NCBI GenBank assembly: GCA_014526335.1
Contig: JACTAT010000341.1
Location: 586,433-650,432 of the forward strand
DNA: 64,000 nucleotides
Origin: Chrysaora quinquecirrha
Taxonomy: Eukaryota > Cnidaria > Scyphozoa > Semaeostomeae > Pelagiidae
Direction: 5' to 3'
Shown: piece by piece, positions 34,601-45,123 of the stretch
Position numbering within the stretch: position 1 is the stretch's first letter
How the letters are laid out: each line of letters opens with the position of its first letter
The notes under the pieces: model-generated
Databases searched by the model: none
What the model saw: only the letters and a program-made list of their open reading frames with translations
What the model was told of the DNA's origin: nothing
Made by a program: the position numbers and the translations under genes

Positions 34601-36625
34601 CAACCAGCATTTGATGTAGTAATTCAACAAAGCATCTATCTTCCGTCTTCTCTGGTGTATTCACTTTATCCTTTCTTTCACTGATTCTTTCAAGAGCTCT
34701 AGCTGCAGTTTCCATTACTTTTTCTGCAGCTCCTTTCTGTAGTTCTTTCATCTTCTTCACAGCTTTTGCAGAAGGTTCATTGCTTACAGGATAGGGTGTG
34801 TTTTGTAGTTCTTGATCAGGAGGCGTTGGCAGATTGCTGCTTGTTGGTCTAGGAATAAAGTTATCCATTAAGAACTGAAGATGGGGGAAGAATTTCCAGG
34901 TTGATTTGTAAACAGACCCACTTCCAGCTCCACTTTTCTTTGATGCCTCAATTTTCCTCAGTTCTGCTGCAAAATAGTTTCTTAGATTTGTCATCTTTTC
35001 TTGGATCTGTTTGTGATCAACTTCAAATTCTGCAGCGACTAAGGCATCCCTAATCGAATTTATGGCCTTGGATCGGTTATCTCGGTTTTGATACTTCTCA
35101 TCACGACAGTTGAAAAGCTCTTCCTTGGTCGACCAGAGATTTATCAACATGAAAATTTCTTCCTCCAGCCATTCTTTGTTGTTTTTGCCAGGTCTCCCCC
35201 GCTTCTTCGCTGGAGGTTTTCTGGGAGTTTCAAGTTCAACAGGCTCAGGCACGACAGAAGGTTCAACGTTGGTTTCCTCCATTTTGTTTTCAATCATTGT
35301 GATCCACCCAGGGCTGTACTTCATGTAAAGAATTCGTCGGCATCCTTTGAAGTTTCGTTAGATATTCGGAATAAAATCAAATCGATTTGATTTTATTCGA
35401 GGCTTCATCAGATATTCTTTCATCATTTTTCAATATCTTGAGCAATATTTTTGGTTTGATACATGATTAGATATTCGATTAGATATTCTGTTAATGAATA
35501 TCTAATAGAATATCTAACGGAATATCTAATCGTGTATCTCGGCCTTTAAGGTATGTAGCAGAGGGGGGCGGTGGTGGTTGTGCAGTTATCCAAATTTTTC
35601 CTAAGATGTTTATTCTTATTAATTTTTAGGGTGTTGATGATCAATTTCCATGTGAAATTTGTCAAAAAATTTGCAAGTCCAGGAGAGGGTTGGCAAGGCA
35701 TACAAATTCTAAGCATAAAATCAACAAAGAAAAAGGTGCAGATGCCAATGTTACCAGACGTACTGTGGGAAGCAAATCCGAAGTGGAAAAAATGGGCGCT
35801 GGTATACACAACTTAGAGCTCAAAGCTATCATCAAGCTTGCTGCAAAAAAGCTAAGTGAAGATGAATGCTTTTTCCCATCACACCGAGGGGTTTTCAAAG
35901 ACTTCACTCTTACGACAGAAGAGTGCTTGCCAATTTGGGAGTTGGTGGCTCCTTTATTCCACAATTTCAAAGACTCTGAAAAGTTTCTTGCAAACTTTTA
36001 CATGTTTATGTTGCCCGGAAAAAGCTTATTTAAAAAACTTCCTGACCTCCTTTCAAACCTGCTTTGTTCTGAAGTGGCTTGCCTTTGTCTGAAACATTTG
36101 ACAAGCCCAAAGAAAGTACAAGGAGAAGAGCCAGAGTTTAAATTTAAACTATCCAATAACGAAGTTCACAGTTTGCAGTATCTGGCAGGATATTGCTTCA
36201 AGACATTTTACACCAGAATAAGAAGGTCAAAACACTGGAAATCAACTGCATATCACCAGTCACTAGCCATCTTGATGGCAGCAAAATCTGAAGCTGATGA
36301 ATCCCAGGTACTCGTCAACATTAAAGACCGTGGTGGCAGTTTATGGAAGGCCAATAGCCATGCCCAGCAAATTTTCTTGGTAGCAGAGAAAAAATTTCAG
36401 AAAGAGACATCCAATGTAGCCTCAAATATAGATAGCAAAGTAGTTGTTCAAAATGTTTTGCAAGATGTTGGAGTGAAAAACAACTTTAATCATATTTGCA
36501 GATCTGCAGACATTATCATCGAGAAGAAAACTGCTAAAAATCTTCTGGAAGGTTTAGTTTTATTATATGTCAGGGTGCGGGCACATTCATATGCCAAATC
36601 AATTAAAGAAAAACTCTTGCTTTGA
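31686..36625 (+). CDS. C2H2 zinc-finger protein of element E, two exons, intact
   Basis: Exon 1 (31686-31805) encodes MADAESDFFTGDDLDFIFGD and ends ...EEIENVIGT at a GTAAAT donor. Exon 2 (35630-36625) opens in phase after TTTTTAG with GVDDQFPCEICQKICKSRRG and LARHTNSKH, one C2H2 finger. About 290 mostly helical residues follow, containing LKAIIKLAAKKLSEDECFFP, SLQYLAGYCFKTFYTRIRR and a C-terminal LLYVRVRAHSYAKSIKEK. The product is 371 aa. The 3.8-kb intron holds the Harbinger element; without it the intron is about 0.7 kb. I recall this architecture from multicopy invertebrate genes but not its role. The acidic first exon resembles the leader of the P2RX7_C-like gene at 2.5-2.7 kb, including the ENVIG end. 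Confidence 0.6.
32439..32712. repeat. Left inverted repeat of the Harbinger element
   Basis: Contains three direct TTAGATATTC words and inverse GAATATCTAA words, an ATCAAATCGATTTGAT palindrome, and the start codon of the transposase frame at 32660. Confidence 0.95.
32660..34225 (+). CDS. HARBI1-type Harbinger transposase, two exons
   Basis: Exon 1 (32660-32941) and exon 2 (33158-34225) join in phase (VYE|ELINIVGPQL) across a 216-nt intron with GTAAGT and TTTTCCAG. The product would be 449 aa. Exon 1 has the family's WVKEWFRRREERGAYNMIMQ and FRKYLRMN. Exon 2 has LRFLATGESYESLQYQFRI, a helix-turn-helix region. The catalytic triad is visible: Asp in GAADGKHISI, Asp in FVADDAFPLSQN and Glu in RRISENVFGIWSNRFR. 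The start codon lies inside the inverted repeat; a later ATG (AAAATGGAGG) in better context would remove 14 residues. The partner is the MADF protein, which in this superfamily brings the transposase into the nucleus and onto the ends. Confidence 0.95.
34347..35324 (-). CDS. MADF/Myb-like DNA-binding partner protein of the Harbinger element
   Basis: A single open frame of 325 aa. A basic KKRGRPGKNN stretch precedes the MADF-type domain: EEEIFMLINLWSTKEELFNC, KQIQEKMTNLRNYFAAELRK and VYKSTWKFFPHLQFL. A Pro/Ser linker (RPTSSNLPTPPDQE) and a C-terminal helical region with AMAMLQIQQIVVSLRYRNM follow. MADF/Myb proteins of this superfamily bind the terminal repeats and assist the transposase. The frame converges with the transposase, with 121 bp between their stops. 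Its first 18 residues (MKYSPGWITMIENKMEET) are encoded by the right inverted repeat and equal those of the transposase frame. Confidence 0.93.
   Translation of the reverse strand: MKYSPGWITMIENKMEETNVEPSVVPEPVELETPRKPPAKKRGRPGKNNKEWLEEEIFMLINLWSTKEELFNCRDEKYQNRDNRSKAINSIRDALVAAEFEVDHKQIQEKMTNLRNYFAAELRKIEASKKSGAGSGSVYKSTWKFFPHLQFLMDNFIPRPTSSNLPTPPDQELQNTPYPVSNEPSAKAVKKMKELQKGAAEKVMETAARALERISERKDKVNTPEKTEDRCFVELLHQMLVEIPDCQEKAMAMLQIQQIVVSLRYRNMNRQSAAAAPPIYGQTYPPHIYNQRNQTPSPASVASVSSEPPMHSGMYQRMVNEEEQW
35272..35545. repeat. Right inverted repeat of the Harbinger element
   Basis: Inverse of the left repeat. It contains the start codon of the MADF frame (35324, minus strand). Confidence 0.95.
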
Positions 36626-36879
36626 CTGGAACTTTATCAACTCAGTCTAGAAACTCTCAAAGAACCGGCTTGCAAATTTATCGCAATGGGCCTAAATTGA
36701 GCGAATTTGTTTTGATGTCTTTTCTCATGAACAGATGGAACCTTCTGCAAAATTTCTTGCCAAATCTTCTCTTTTTGACTCTTTTGGCAACTTTTTGTAG
36801 CTTTTTTTATCTTCGAAATATGTCTTGATTTTTTCATTGCGAAAACATTATGTCTGCCCGAAGTCACCCCAGAGTAGGC

Positions 36880-37062
36880 GGGGTGACTTCGGACGACTTT
36901 ATCTTCAATTACCGCAAAGGAGATAAGATCGAGGAAATAACAGACACCACTTTTCAAATTTGCTTTGGACCTTTGTTACTTTTATCAAAGAGTTAAAAGA
37001 ATTATATGATTAGTTTTTGTAATATTCATAGAAATATACCAAAAAGTGTCCGAAGTCACCCC
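36880..37062. repeat. 183-bp MITE with GGGGTGACTTCGGAC ends in the THAP exon
   Basis: Left GGGGTGACTTCGGAC and right GTCCGAAGTCACCCC are exact inverses. A further CCGAAGTCACCCC at 36858-36870 faces the left end and forms a 13-bp hairpin with it across 9 bp. The right end abuts the THAP reading (KLLAS), so the insertion cuts that gene. Confidence 0.75.
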
Positions 37063-37065
37063 GGT

Positions 37066-37200
37066 TGACGCCAGAAGTTTTTCCCTCCATTTCGATGAGA
37101 ATTCGTCTTTGGCAGCAGGCAACATGAACAAACTAACCCCTTTGTGTCTCCTTGATTTAGAACAACCATAGATGGAGCAATTCGCCCCGGCATTTCCTTG
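37066..37200 (-). pseudogene. THAP-domain exon of element E, interrupted
   Basis: The reading GNAGANCSIYGCSKSRRHKG, then VSLFMLPAAKDEFSSKWREK and LLAS, is the first half of a THAP zinc finger (C-x4-C, conserved LP and W). An AG just before it (TTTTCAAG) is a plausible acceptor. The second half with the Cys-x2-His pair is missing because the MITE starts immediately afterwards. THAP domains serve as end-binding domains in several transposases (P, Kolobok and others), which fits the location beside the right end of E. Confidence 0.65.
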
Positions 37201-37376
37201 AAAACAGTTCAAAACGAACAAATTCACGAAATAATTCTCTCCGTCATATGGCAGCCATGAACAAACGCGTAATTGCTGTGCACTCCCGGTGTCCATGCAT
37301 TTGCGGACAATAATTACAAACAATAAGCCATTGTTCGCTTCCAGACTATCTTTTTTCTTATAAATATGTATTCAGC

Positions 37377-37635
37377 TTGCAAGGGTTTGCACAGAGTGTA
37401 TGCAGAGGGAAGAAAGAGGTTTGCAGTGAACATGCATGCTGCAAACTCCAAATACTTCACTGTCCATGATTTGCTATTGGTTTGCAAATGCAAACCCATC
37501 AGTTGCACTAATGCAAACCCTTTTGTTCTTTGCATATCAGTGACAAACTCTAGGGGCTTGCAAAATGGTGCAAAATTAAAATGACTTCCAAACTATTTTC
37601 AAATTTGTATTTATAATTTACCGATATACAAAGAT
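37377..37635. other. Flank right of element E
   Basis: Interior of element B with many TTTGCA words. No gene is recognised. Confidence 0.4.
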
Positions 37636-37752
37636 TTATGGGATTTATGAAGATTTATGGGATTTATGAATATTTATAAGGATTTATGAAGATTTATAAG
37701 GATGTATGGAAATTTTCAAAGATTTATTGGGATTTATTAGGATTTATTACAA
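37636..37752. repeat. Degenerate GATTTATGG minisatellite, copy 1
   Basis: About ten imperfect units around GATTTATGGGATTTATGAA. A second array of the same word is at 45124-45243. Confidence 0.85.
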
Positions 37753-37840
37753 TTTTGCAATATTTATCGACTTTTTTCTTTTCGAAAGATCATTTCACAG
37801 AAAAAGAAATTCTTTTTGAATTAACTTTTTGATCAAACAA

Positions 37841-38450
37841 ATTTTACAAATCAAACGTCAACTTATGGTGCCAGCCTGGAAGTACCTTATTAAAAACCAC
37901 GATTGGGATAGAAAATGAATGTTCACTTTGCATTAATGTCTTACTATCGATGGTAGAAACATAGTATTGAAGGGAAAGGTATCCTGGCATAAAAACTAGG
38001 TCAAATGGCTTGAATGTTATGCAATCAGCACTGCTAGGGTATGGTTCTTCGTGATTTTTTGGTTCTTCCTGGCCTCATAACCTTCATCTTCTGAACTTAA
38101 ATCAATTTCTATTGCTACAATAACAATTAATAAAATGATTAGTAAATTTTACAAATCAATCATCAACTTATGGTGCCAGTTTGGAAGTACCTTATTAAAA
38201 ACCACGATTGGGATAGAAAATGAATGTTCACTCTGCATTAATGTCTTACTATCGATGGTAGAAACATAGTATTGAAGGGAAAGGTATCCTGGCGTAAAAA
38301 CTAGGTCAAATGGCTTGAATGTTATGCAATCAGCACTGCTAGGGTATGGTTCTTCGTGATTTTTGGGTTCTTCCTGGCCTCATAACCTTCATCTTCTGAA
38401 CTTAAATCAATTTCTTTTGCTAAAATAACAATTAATAAAATGATTAGTAT
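37841..38450. repeat. Tandem duplication, unit 305 bp
   Basis: Two adjacent copies start at 37841 and 38146 and are about 97% identical. Each has a minus-strand reading IDLSSEDEGYEARKNQK and, in another frame, ITFKPFDLVFMPGY, so the unit may be an exon of the minus-strand gene that follows. Confidence 0.9.
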
Positions 38451-38475
38451 AGTGGTTATTCTGTTGTTTAACAAT

Positions 38476-41040
38476 TCAATGAAAGGTTAGTAAAGAACAA
38501 AACAAAATCAAATATACAGTGTTGTTGTATGTAAACATACATGTTGTGATAAATGGTGGACTTTCAGGCTTTGATGTCTTGTTGAAGAAAGAAGTCACTG
38601 TACTTTTTTGCAGACATAGTGTTTGTTTCTTTTTTGCATTTTCTTTTGGTTTTCGGTTCAACCAGCAAACTTTACTCAAATGTCTATGTGCATTTGAACA
38701 GGAAACAAAGTCATTTTCCTTTTCATTTAACAAGATGTTGCTGTTACAAACAGCACAGTAAAACATAAATCCATTATCAGTACCCTGAAAGTAGAGCAAC
38801 ATGTTCATTGCTAAAACACTGCACAGTTGAAGACACAACACAGTTTACTACTGTTAAAAGCAAGGAAAACAGCACTGAATACTGAAGCTAACTACCCCTC
38901 CTATCCCCAAGAAACTGATTTGTTACTATTTTAATATTTGCTTCAATATTTTGCCATTTCTCACTGTTTATTGTGTCATGTACATATTTCACAACACCTA
39001 CCTCAGTTTTGGTGAATGAACTGTAGCATACAAATTTATTTTGCTTTTTCGATTGCATAAGACTGGGATCTTAGCCATTTCACCATTCTTTCGTTGATAT
39101 CCTTTATCTAGTAGATGCTAGAGTCTTCTTTGGCTTTCACACAGCTGAGCAAGATGTTTGTTTCTCAGTTTTTCTGTCAATTTTATTCATCTCTATAATC
39201 CTTTGCATCTCATCAATAAATCGCATCAACAAAGGCTGTAAGAAAGAAAATCAGTAATTATACTGCATTCAGTGGCATAAAGCAGTTCAGGCTCTTTTAG
39301 TTCAAGAATTAAGGTCCCCCACCTAACAGGAGTCCCTGACAAATTTTATTGTTTCATGTGCTTTTTGGCCATACAATGCGAAAAAGGTTCCTAAGGCCAT
39401 CCCATTAAAAGTTAATAACAAGTTTTGCATTGCACAATGCTTAATGCACAATTTTCCATATTCTTAAGGGCATGTTATCAAAAAATTTACTTTCCCCATA
39501 GAGCTCACTTTGCTTCACCATCCCTAAAAATAGGCCCCATTTTGCTAACTTCTTGAGGGTCCCAAGCATCTCAGCTACACCACTGACTGCATTGCTGCAA
39601 TATCAATAATACAAAAAACCTTTCAGCAATGGGGATGCATGCTGGTCTGCACTTGTTGTAAAATCTTTTACTTTGTAACACTCAATTGCACCAAAAGTGT
39701 AGCAAAGTGTACTTTTTGTAGTTGTCTCAGAAGGAGTTAGTAAAAAGACGTTAAAGCTTAATTTAACGTTTTTCTATGAAAGTTAAAAATAGCCTAGTAC
39801 CAGTATGTTTAAAATTCTTGGATGGTTTCAGGTTTGACCCTGTTAGTACTTGGCAAATCTGGAAAAAATAAGAAACTACCTCGTGTCCTGGTATCAACAT
39901 AAATTTTTGTGGATTCACTTTGAAAATGCCAAACATTGCATCTTTATCTTCCACAATGTCACTCATAGATTTGACAAAATCAAACATTCTAGTCCTCTTG
40001 TCTTTCTTTCTAAGTTTTATGATGGCTTGTGGCGTCTCATATCCACTAAATCTCACTATATCTTTAAGGAATTGGTATTTTTGTGGAAACATTTCCCACA
40101 ATTTCTCTGGGATGAAATTGTCCTGAGGATGTAAGATTTGCTGCAGAAAAAAAGAAATTGAGAAACTTTTATTTATGACAAGATAAATAGTGTCCTTTTT
40201 GTATTTGCAGTCAATGTTGAAAGCACTACAGTATACAGATGCAGTTTAGGGGACACCTTTTTGCCATGTCATAAAAAGGCAACAAAATAAATCAATTTTT
40301 AAACAAATGGGGATGATTTTGAACATTCTATTTTTAGAAAACAGATATTGATTCGTTCAATGCAGATAAATCCTGTTTTTTTTTCTTTAATTTATTGGAT
40401 GCTGCTGCTCCCTAACCCCAAATGCTGACATGGTTCCAGTTGGTGTGATTCAAATATTTCTTTACAGTACAAAAATTTTGTTGGACACAAAATAAGCACC
40501 AATTATTCATACAATTGTTCCTCAGTCAAAGGTATCCCCTAAACTTCATTCTACCCAATAAATTGGTTTTTTAAAGAAGCTGAAAATATGTTACCTTAAG
40601 ACAGGCAACCTCTTCTCAAAGTTCCTCACATGATTGGCAATGGGGCAAAGAAGATGCATTGGAAACAAATGACATTAAAGGCAAAGTGTATCTTTATTCA
40701 AGTTTAAAGTTAACCCTGCCTGTTGATAAATAAATATATTTAATAGTTACCAAGTGCACATATTTTGGTGTAGAACAAAATAATAGGTAATGGATCCATG
40801 TTCTTGTGATATTCAATTTAATTAAGCTTCAAGTTATTAGTAAGCAACAGGCGAGGCCTAACTACCTACAAGATAGTTTAGTGTATGTATCTAGTACCTT
40901 ACTAAAACATACAGTATGTTACCAAAATAAAAATATATAATGAATTAGAAGATATAGATAGCCCTAAATCTTCTTTACTCACTAAAACTTTGACTGTCGT
41001 CTTCTTCCATCCCCATACCTCCAATCGCATTCTCAGTCAT
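38476..41040 (-). CDS. Probable multi-exon gene of unknown function
   Basis: A likely first exon at 41040 reads MTENAIGGMGMEEDDSQSF and runs into a GTGAGT donor. A central exon (about 40130-39860) reads LWEMFPQKYQFLKDIVRFSG, then KLRKKDKRTRMFDFVKSMSD and DKDAMFGIFKVNPQKFMLIP. A possible exon near 39235-39130 reads QPLLMRFIDEMQRI. The exon near 38790-38530 reads FMFYCAVCNSNILLNEKEND, then FVSCSNAHRHLSKVCW, a CxxC...C...HxxxxxC cluster that looks zinc-binding. I do not recognise the family with confidence. It lies inside element B with no ends of its own that I could find. The following 305-bp duplication may hold its last exons. Confidence 0.35.
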
Positions 41041-41250
41041 TTTCCAAAGTGAAAATACGTATAAGTCTAACGTGGACTAAAATCCCTAATATATACGGTA
41101 AATGATAAAAAACCTTTAAACAAACAACCATTGCAAATGTATGCTCCAACCACGTTGCTGTCGCACCTTTCACTTCACTTCAAGCATGGGCCAGGGGGGT
41201 GGGAAGCGGGCTCGCGCATGCCCAAAAGGCCATTTTTTGAGGAGAAGCTC

Positions 41251-41290
41251 ATGGCGGAAAGTCGAAGTAATTTTTTAGCCAACTTTACGA
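41251..41290 (+). CDS. Possible first exon of a divergent gene
   Basis: MAESRSNFLANFT runs from an ATG in good context (CTCATGG) to a GTAAGT donor. It starts 210 bp from the ATG of the minus-strand gene, facing away. A possible second exon after CTGCAG at 41828 reads AHLGCKTGCKEALLERLLC. The interval is relatively GC-rich (GGGCCAGGGGGGTGGG), as a shared promoter might be. Confidence 0.3.
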
Positions 41291-41899
41291 GTAAGTCTCT
41301 TCAAAATATCTTTGTTTCTTTAATTTTTTTAAACTAATTCATTAATTTCAATCTTATCTAGCTTGAATTATAGAAATATTTTAGCGATTGTTTCGATTTT
41401 TCATTGTAAATGACGTGATTAGAAATCGGCACATTTTGGCCTATTTTTCAGAGTGCCACAGTGCCTCTCTTCAACAGGATATTATTTTGCGAATTGTTTG
41501 GGGTTCTTTTAAATAGAAACTTGGAAAAGATAGAGTAAGCTTTAAACTTTTTGAAACTTTTAAAGAACCCATAGAACCCCATGGCTAAGTGTTGAAATTG
41601 CACTTTGAAAGTGTGGGTTTTTTCGGAATTTTTGTCGTCCATTTTTAAGTTGAGGGTCAACTATGCCATACAAGTTGTGACCACCTGAACGACACTGGCA
41701 GTTAAAAACAGTGATCAAGTGCGTAGAAGGTTTATTTAATATAATAATCTTGCCTTTCTGAAAATTTTGAAGAAAATGGACGTTTTTTGAAGATATGCAT
41801 ATTGAGATTTATTGACTCATTCTGCAGAGCAAAACATGCAGAACAGGAGCTCATCTTGGCTGCAAAACTGGATGCAAAGAAGCCCTTCTAGAAAGGCTA

Positions 41900-42653
41900 C
41901 TTTGTATCTGAGGAATTCAGTTGGTGATACAAACCCATTTGATGTTCAAAACTTATAGAATATGTAATCTGGAGAAATCCCCAAAACTATAATTGAGTTT
42001 AAACTTGGACTTAACCTTAACTTTAGTCTTTATGTTGCAGTTTACCAGTGTAACTTCCTGTTACAATTATATTAATGCTGTATTTGAATTAAATTGTTCC
42101 CTGCTTACATATTTCTGCTTCTCTTAGTTTTTTATTTGTTATAACAGCTTTAACAGTTGTCATTTTTTGTAATTAATAGTTTTTTTGTCATAGATAAGGG
42201 AAGATTCTTCAAATAATCATTGCTTGATAGAATAAAATTTCACTAAACAGTTTTTTTAAAGCCATGTTGCATGTGCATCATTTATAAAACAAAATATACA
42301 ATTTTAGTTAAGTGGTGAATGTACCAAGAAAGTTCAAAATTATTTGAGTTAGATATATACATATTTACATCTAATGACATTCACAAAGCATTGTATTTGT
42401 ATCCCTACGTTTACTTCAGCCATACCAAATTTTTACCCTAATGCTAACACTTATGTGACTGTCAATGCCTTGAAGCATTAGGGTGAGTGGTTCAAAGCCT
42501 TTGTAAGCTGCAAAAACATTAGAATTTTCAACAAACAAGTATATATATAGTATATATAGTGTAACACAACAGAGTTGAGTTGGTACAGGTAGAGAGACTG
42601 ATTGACTTGGCTCAGTTCAGTCCATTTTCATTGTCATGATAGCTTGGTTTGCA
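41900..42653. other. AT-rich interior of element B
   Basis: A short TATATAG tract lies at 42541-42560. No gene is seen. Confidence 0.4.
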
Positions 42654-44837
42654 TAGCCTGCGTGCAGCCTCAACTCATCTAACCGAAAGAGTAGAGTCTG
42701 CGCAACAATGTACTGGCCTCTTTTTCAAACGAACCCAGGCGGTAAATCTTTTGTATGTCTATTGTTTATTAACCAATCAGCTCCGGTTGGCAGAAAACTG
42801 CCAACCAGAGCTGATTGGTCAAATGCTAATTTCATTGTTTTAATATAGTCACGCCGCGTAGACAAGGCTGGTTTGCGTCGCGCGATCACTTTCTTTGTCA
42901 AAACAAAATGGCGAATGCGTGCTTGGTTGCTGCACGAAAATGTTTGCTGGAGTAAGGGTGGTTTACCGGAGATCTACCTTACGAAAAGTACTATTTTGAT
43001 CAATTGAAGCCATGCCAAGAATAGAAACAATCACAACATGGATTTTCCAAAGCGAGTTGTTTATTTCTGGGCATCTAGACTAGATAGTAGCCTACTAGTT
43101 GGTTTATCAGAAGAGGGTGCACCCAGTGTCCCTGTGCACAACAAATAAGAAAAAAATACAGATAGCAAGATTTGTCTAGTAGATTACATGCATTTAACTT
43201 AATCAGTATAAATAATTACAATACCTCCTCAAATAAATTTTGCATGTTATAAAGTAGCCCTAACAGCTGTGATGTTAGTTAGGTAGTTTATGAAGGATTT
43301 ACTACCAGTAAATGTTTGTGTCTACTAGTTTGTGCTGTTTTTATTTTCTTTCAATTTAAGTCTTTTTTCAGAAACTAGAATCATTTGCTCAACCATTTAA
43401 AAGCTTTGAAATCAATCTAGGGCAGCAAAAATCCAAATATGTTTGTCAACCTTCCCCAAAGCTGTCTTTTGGTCAATGTTGAAGTGTTGATACTAATAAT
43501 GTGACATCCATAATTATTTTCAGATTATTTTTCAGTGCTATTTAAGAGAAAAGAACACAAACTTAACCTTTTAAGATTTGGTGAACAGTTTGCAAGCCAT
43601 CCTTAACTATGTACCTTATTTATCCGTGCCTTGGTTTAGTTTTATGGTTTAATTCAATGTACATTCACTCAGTATTTGGTCATTTAAATTACATCTCAAA
43701 ACTGAAACTGGTAGCAAATGACACAGCTTGCTTGTGGATTAAATGAAGGCAGTACAGGTATTAACCAAAAAGCAGAAAAATGTCTGTCAAATCAAATCTA
43801 TGAGAAGACCCGTAGCCTACAATATTGACAAATTTTTTGAAGTTAGTAACTACCAAAACACCAAAAAAAATCCTTGTAACACACAGCAAAAATTCATGGC
43901 AATTTCATCAAAAAATTATAAACCAAGGACAAAAATAACAGTTAATTGAAGAATAACTGTGACTGAGATGGATGCATATTTTGAAACTAATGAATACTGT
44001 AATTCCAGTACCAAGAAAAGTTCAAACTCTACATTTCAAGACTTTCCTTGATCAAGCAAGAATACTTACTGGGGATAATATAGTTATGCAAAAAAAAGGC
44101 TATTTATAAACAACAAACCTATAAATAAAAACAGTACAGTGAAAAGCTTTGCATCTATCTATGCATCTAGGATATATCAATCAACCTATTTGTCTGTAGC
44201 ACTTTTCCTTAGAGAGATCAAAAGAAAAGAAAATACCCAAGTGAGCTAACAAAATAAAAATATATGAAGATACTCGTCCAAGTCAAGTGATAAAAGTTAC
44301 ATACAACAAATACCAGACATCCGTGTTTAGGGTATCCTCGAGAAAAAGTTACACTAATTTAATTGCTCTTTAGTTTCGATTGAAAGTTTTTCTTGAAGAA
44401 TTGACAATAGAAGCAGCAGTGTTCAATGGTCAGCATATGAATGGTCAGCATCCACCAGTTAATCGGGCCTCACGCAAAGGCCCCGCCACAGACAGCAAAG
44501 AACTTGTCACTTTCAGCTTTTCAGAAAGATTTTCTTGGCCAAACGTCTTATAAATGTCCAATACAGCAAAGTTTAAATACAAGACATCATTTTGTTTTGA
44601 AATTCATCGCCAAAGAACTTCTTCGTAAAGTTACGAAGTTACACACAGCTTCAAAGAACTTGCTCAAATCCCACAGTGCTAGTAGGCGGTGATTAAAAAA
44701 CGCTTCGCGAATGCTCCAACGGTTGTTTTCATCAGAAAGAGGTTGCATTTTTGCTGACTCAGCTGTACAAGCTTTCGTTCATTGTTGCGCAGACTCTACT
44801 CTTTACGAAAGAAGAGTTTGAGGCTGCACGCAGGCTA
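42654..44837. mobile_element. Element D: second non-autonomous TAGCCTG relative nested in B
   Basis: Inverted ends TAGCCTGCGTGCAGCCTCAA agree over about 58 bp, through GAGTAGAGTCTGCGCAACAA. A perfect 8-bp duplication GGTTTGCA lies directly outside (42646-42653 and 44838-44845). A relic ATGGCGAATGCGTGCTTGGT near 42908 recalls an autonomous start codon. Otherwise its 2.2 kb is non-coding. Confidence 0.88.
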
Positions 44838-45123
44838 GGTTTGCATGCCTATGAGTTTCAGGTATGACCCACACAAACACAACAACTCAGGATTGACTGG
44901 CTTGATGGCCTTTGCCCCCAATTAAAGAAATTTTTCCATCTATCTCTAAGTTTAATTTGTTTGTTTTTCATAAAATGTCCTGAGCCCTGCCACCCATATA
45001 TTTTTACGATTTCCAAAGAAGATAAAGTAACTCGTGAATTGTCTGGTCGCATTTCCTGGGACATTTCGCATTTTTACATTCAAAAATTCATTCAAACAGA
45101 AGATTTAAGAAATTTTGCTGAGA

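Larger units (their letters stand above)
32439..35545. mobile_element. Complete PIF/Harbinger transposon
   Basis: Inverted repeats of 274 bp (32439-32712 and 35272-35545) start AGGCCGAGATACACGATTAG and differ at only about five positions. A TTA duplication lies on both sides (32436-32438 and 35546-35548), the usual PIF/Harbinger target. It carries both standard genes, converging: a HARBI1-type transposase (+) and a MADF/Myb-like DNA-binding protein (-), each with an open frame. It sits in the intron of the C2H2 gene of element E. High repeat identity and intact frames indicate a recent insertion and possible activity. Confidence 0.95.
31576..37366. mobile_element. Element E: C2H2/THAP transposon with 10-bp target duplication
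   Basis: Inverted ends share ATAAGAAAAAAGATAGTCTG and continue GAAGCGAACAATGG, 34 bp identical, starting 6-7 bp inside. The 10-mer TGTATTCAGC flanks both sides (31566-31575 and 37367-37376). A C2H2-finger gene starts 110 bp inside the left end (+) and a THAP exon lies 165 bp inside the right end (-). Without the nested Harbinger its own length is about 2.7 kb. A 9-10 bp duplication would fit Mutator-like elements, but the proteins do not show a MULE transposase, so the superfamily is open. Confidence 0.75.
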
